Assembly: GCF_009932375.1 (NCBI RefSeq)
Contig: NZ_BLJG01000111.1
Location: 1-62,585, forward strand
Reading direction: 5' to 3'
Length of the DNA: 62,585 bases
From: Pseudomonas juntendi
Lineage (GTDB): Bacteria; Pseudomonadota; Gammaproteobacteria; Pseudomonadales; Pseudomonadaceae
Of the stretch, positions 60,056 through 62,585 are shown one piece after another (position 1 is the first letter of the stretch; each line of letters begins with the position of its first letter). Under the pieces are notes generated by a model. That model was not told the origin of the DNA. It worked only from the letters and a program-made list of their open reading frames with translations, and ran no database searches. A program made the position numbers and the translations under genes.

Positions 60056-60730
60056 TTAATCAAGCAACGCCAAAGACGCAGCCAGTGGAACCGAGATTGC
60101 CGTCGATCCTAGCTTTCCCCAGAGTTCTTCAGGGGTCATCCGCCACCATTCTGACTTCAGCAGCCGAACAATCGTAGCCTCATCAAACCGGTACTTGATC
60201 AGCTTAGCTGGCACACCGCCATATATCGCATATGGAGGAACATCTCCAGTTACCACCGCGCCGGTAGCGATCACTGCGCCATGCCCAATGGTTACGCCTG
60301 CCATGATCGTGACCTGCGCACCGATCCAAACATCGCTACCTATGATTACGTCGAGATTTCCATCGTTGTAGGCCGACTGGGTGAGGCCAGCAGCATCCGC
60401 AGCGCTATCCGGAGACTTGTCATGCAGCTGCGAGAAAAGCATCACCAGAGGATAGGTGCTCAGGGTGTCTAACGGATGCCGGCCTTGGCGCCCCACAAAA
60501 ATGGTGGTGTCAAAGGCGATGGAACAGTACTCGCCGATGTGAAGGCGACGTGGCAGATCGTCACGCCCCAGCTCCAGTCTCGGCATCCCATAGGTGTAAT
60601 CTCCACAAGCGAAATCTAGGTAAGCTCGTGAGTATTTTTCGATGATATGCTTCTTGGTTGAGGCTGGACCTGGGAACATATTCACTCCATGCGATTGGTC
60701 GGCTATGCCGTTAGTCATTTTGTCGACCAT
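60056..60730 (-). CDS. CatB-like hexapeptide-repeat O-acetyltransferase
   Basis: This 224-residue left-handed beta-helix acetyltransferase resembles the xenobiotic/CatB and Vat group. It has [18 protein letters not shown] near residue 64, the catalytic-His-type loop in [13 protein letters not shown], the hexapeptide repeats [33 protein letters not shown] near 130-162, and [19 protein letters not shown]. It may start at ATG 60730 or at 60718. Set between tail spike and lysis genes, it looks like a lysogenic-conversion cargo gene acting on surface polysaccharide rather than an antibiotic-resistance enzyme. The GC content is lower than that of its neighbours. Confidence 0.85.
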   Translation of the reverse strand: MVDKMTNGIADQSHGVNMFPGPASTKKHIIEKYSRAYLDFACGDYTYGMPRLELGRDDLPRRLHIGEYCSIAFDTTIFVGRQGRHPLDTLSTYPLVMLFSQLHDKSPDSAADAAGLTQSAYNDGNLDVIIGSDVWIGAQVTIMAGVTIGHGAVIATGAVVTGDVPPYAIYGGVPAKLIKYRFDEATIVRLLKSEWWRMTPEELWGKLGSTAISVPLAASLALLD

Positions 60731-60763
60731 TGTACATGGGTTATGCTGCCGATCTAGGTGGCA

Positions 60764-62585
60764 CTAGAAAGTCTTCGTCTCCATCACAGCCCATTTTTCA
60801 AGTGACTTTATGTATGTAAGTCGTATCGGGCGCCAGTTGGCTACTGGATTCACGGCAGTCAGGATATTCCCAGTATTCAGGATCTGTGGCACTGATGTGC
60901 TGAACACTAGCGTAATCTCCCTTCCCGCCGAGAGGTTACCCCCAGTAATGGTCGAGACGTTTACTGAACCTGTGAGGTAGATCACCTCTGCGGCATCCGG
61001 AATTGTAACTGTGGCTGCCGTGGCTATAGTGATCTGCGTTAGGGACCCCCTATGACTCGCGCGGCTAGCTCCGGGCTTGATGGTGTTGTATCCGGATATG
61101 CAGCGGATGTCTTGGACTGCACCGGAGCCCGTGCACGCGTTGGCATCCACCACGTTATCAGACGTATCTCCAGTCAGCAGAATCCCATAATCCTGGTTAG
61201 GCCCGGGACCTACGTAATTGCCAGTCACAGCAATACCAGAGCTTGGCCCAGTGAATGGATAGCCGCCCGTGCCAAGGTGAAGCACAATTCCTGCTTTAAT
61301 ACCATTGATTTTTGTGTTGTTTCCGTTGACGGTGTTCCCGGTGACGACACCCCGCAGGCATGAGTTTACCTCGATCCCCATATCCCCGTTGCCAAAAGCG
61401 GAATTTCCTGTGCACGTGATGTCTTCGCAGTCACCCCAATCAATCCCAACGCTACCGTTGTATTTTAGTTCTACACCCACAACACTGCATTGCTTGCCGT
61501 TTACAAGAATTCCGGTTATTGAGTTATTGTTAGCGCAGCCACCCGCAACTGACTTGTCCTTACCCTGCAGTATCATGCCATTTGAAGTATTGTTACAAAC
61601 ACTCGCTCCTTTGATCTGCACTTTAAGGCACTTGCCTAGAAGGCCTGTGTAGTCAAAATACGGAAAGCATATCCCAGCGTAGACATTGTAATCGTAGTTT
61701 CCATCCGAGATTACTATGTCACTACCAGCTTCAGCGATGGAGCTATCGTATAGAACCCCATAACCGCCATTATCGCTGCTGTTGCAATCCTGCAGGTTCA
61801 GCCTGCGCGCATTGTAGAGCAGGATGCCTGTGTAACCGCTTCTGATTGCCTGAACCCTGCGAAGGTAGGATCGTGTGGGGTGTGCGTCGACATTCCCATC
61901 AATTTTCAGACCGCAATAGCTCGCACCGTCGATGTCAACGTCAGTGATTCTGAAGTTAGAGCAGTTCTTCACCTCGATGACGTTTGTCTGCGTTGCCTGG
62001 TTTGCCTTGTTCCCGTTTGCCCTAAGTCCGCGAAGTCTAAATCCATCGACACCAAGATATGTAATCATGGGAGCTGTGGACCCGGCCTTCTGCTTAAGGT
62101 TTGCCTCGTCCGCTATGATGTGGACCTGCTTGTTTACGACCAGTCCTGACAATAACGCGCCTGCAGGGGTTGCTGCGATAACAATCTTGCTACCAATCGG
62201 GGCGGAGTTGATACAAGCCTGGACTGCTGCGGAATCATCACCTCCAGCTAGCTGCGCTCCGAACCAGCGAACATCAAAGTCTCCATTAAATACTCTTGTG
62301 TAGGTGAACTGCCCATCCGTCGAGACCAATGTTGTCCCGTTGTTGTCAGCATCCCCGCTAGCAAAAGGTTTTTTCAGGAATGTACCGAAGATTCCTGCTT
62401 TGACCACCTCCAGTCTCGTTGCCGTGCCCGCATATGATCGTAGCGCTGCGTAATCCAAGACTCGCTTTGAAAGGTCCATCTGCGCACTGACAGGCTCACC
62501 ATCCCAGCCAATTTGAGATGCTCCTTTCTCTGGGTCGGTACTATTTTGAAGATCAGCAATAGCCTCCAGGCTGTCGTTAGCAGAC
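60764..62585 (-). CDS. Phage tail spike with right-handed beta-helix (5' end outside the window)
   Basis: At least 607 residues. The first in-window ATG is at 62479, but the frame stays open to the right edge and the extra codons (SLEAIADLQNSTDPEKGASQ) read as normal tail-fibre sequence, so the real start lies outside. After DVRWFGAQLAGGDDSAAVQACIN (the pectate-lyase-superfamily entry) come many parallel-beta-helix coils with NGNKANQATQ, SSDNGGYGVLY, NNNSITGILV and NGDMGIEVN. A short C-terminal beta-domain closes it. It should bind and perhaps cleave a surface polysaccharide of the host. Confidence 0.85.
   Translation of the reverse strand, partial: SANDSLEAIADLQNSTDPEKGASQIGWDGEPVSAQMDLSKRVLDYAALRSYAGTATRLEVVKAGIFGTFLKKPFASGDADNNGTTLVSTDGQFTYTRVFNGDFDVRWFGAQLAGGDDSAAVQACINSAPIGSKIVIAATPAGALLSGLVVNKQVHIIADEANLKQKAGSTAPMITYLGVDGFRLRGLRANGNKANQATQTNVIEVKNCSNFRITDVDIDGASYCGLKIDGNVDAHPTRSYLRRVQAIRSGYTGILLYNARRLNLQDCNSSDNGGYGVLYDSSIAEAGSDIVISDGNYDYNVYAGICFPYFDYTGLLGKCLKVQIKGASVCNNTSNGMILQGKDKSVAGGCANNNSITGILVNGKQCSVVGVELKYNGSVGIDWGDCEDITCTGNSAFGNGDMGIEVNSCLRGVVTGNTVNGNNTKINGIKAGIVLHLGTGGYPFTGPSSGIAVTGNYVGPGPNQDYGILLTGDTSDNVVDANACTGSGAVQDIRCISGYNTIKPGASRASHRGSLTQITIATAATVTIPDAAEVIYLTGSVNVSTITGGNLSAGREITLVFSTSVPQILNTGNILTAVNPVANWRPIRLTYIKSLEKWAVMETKTF

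Larger units (their letters stand above)
58265..62585 (-). mobile_element. End of a prophage (lysis cassette and tail spike), partial
   Basis: All genes from 58421 to the right edge are leftward and are of phage type: Rz1, Rz, endolysin, acetyltransferase and tail spike. This is the order of the 3' end of a lambdoid late operon reading toward the attachment site. The prophage continues beyond the window, and its own integrase is not visible. Confidence 0.8.

Overview
The window is a high-GC chromosomal segment from a Pseudomonas, most likely of the P. putida group. The housekeeping block tRNA-Gly(GCC)-pgsA-uvrC-gacA, a TTG-started GacA, a ProQ/FinO protein and a Spu/Puu-type putrescine cluster all fit that genus. 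The assignment comes from reading proteins, not from a database search.

Left part (1-10.6 kb) is accessory metabolism. A 5'-truncated-by-window semialdehyde dehydrogenase is divergent from a compact operon of cupin, HpcH/HpaI aldolase, DUF6282 hydrolase-like protein and dihydroorotate-dehydrogenase-like flavoprotein, which looks like an uncharacterised catabolic route. A GlxA-type regulator and a dienelactone-hydrolase-like exported protein follow. A leftward operon of GNAT, haem-oxygenase-like diiron enzyme, MFS exporter, MetZ-like PLP enzyme and a small membrane protein then reads like a small-molecule biosynthesis/export/resistance cassette.

Centre (10.8-31.9 kb) is a type VI secretion locus: tssM-tssA-tagO leftward, and tssBCEFG-fha-tssJKL-hcp-vgrG rightward. 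No tssH/clpV is present here. It is followed by an effector module of DUF2169 adaptor, PAAR-like protein, HNH/ENDO VII-like toxin and two small TPR-like immunity candidates. From 31.9 to 35.7 kb lies a scrapyard: a frameshifted immunity remnant, an orphan YezG-like immunity gene, LysR/AlpA/ParA remains of an integrative conjugative element, rearranged vgrG pieces, an IS66 transposase fragment and a LuxR-type protein without its HTH. All of it abuts tRNA-Gly, a classic integration site.

Core block (35.8-51.1 kb) carries pgsA, uvrC, gacA, a GNAT, proQ-like, an XRE-cupin regulator with aminotransferase, gamma-Glu-GABA hydrolase and gamma-Glu-putrescine synthetase genes, an SDR lacking the catalytic Tyr/Lys, an L,D-transpeptidase-like protein, an NCS1 transporter, a DUF3455/ECF sigma/anti-sigma group, a chorismate mutase and a DUF1737 protein.

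Right part (51.2-62.6 kb) is mobile DNA. Two 63-bp near-identical direct repeats (60/63), each beside a tyrosine integrase (one truncated, one with two in-frame stops), bound a 6.6-kb AT-richer island. Its cargo looks like phage defence: a PD-(D/E)XK-like protein, a two-TM Abi-like protein, and a K+-channel pore behind a pentapeptide-like domain. Beyond the second repeat is the end of a prophage: Rz1/Rz, GH19 endolysin, a CatB-like acetyltransferase and a beta-helix tail spike running off the window.
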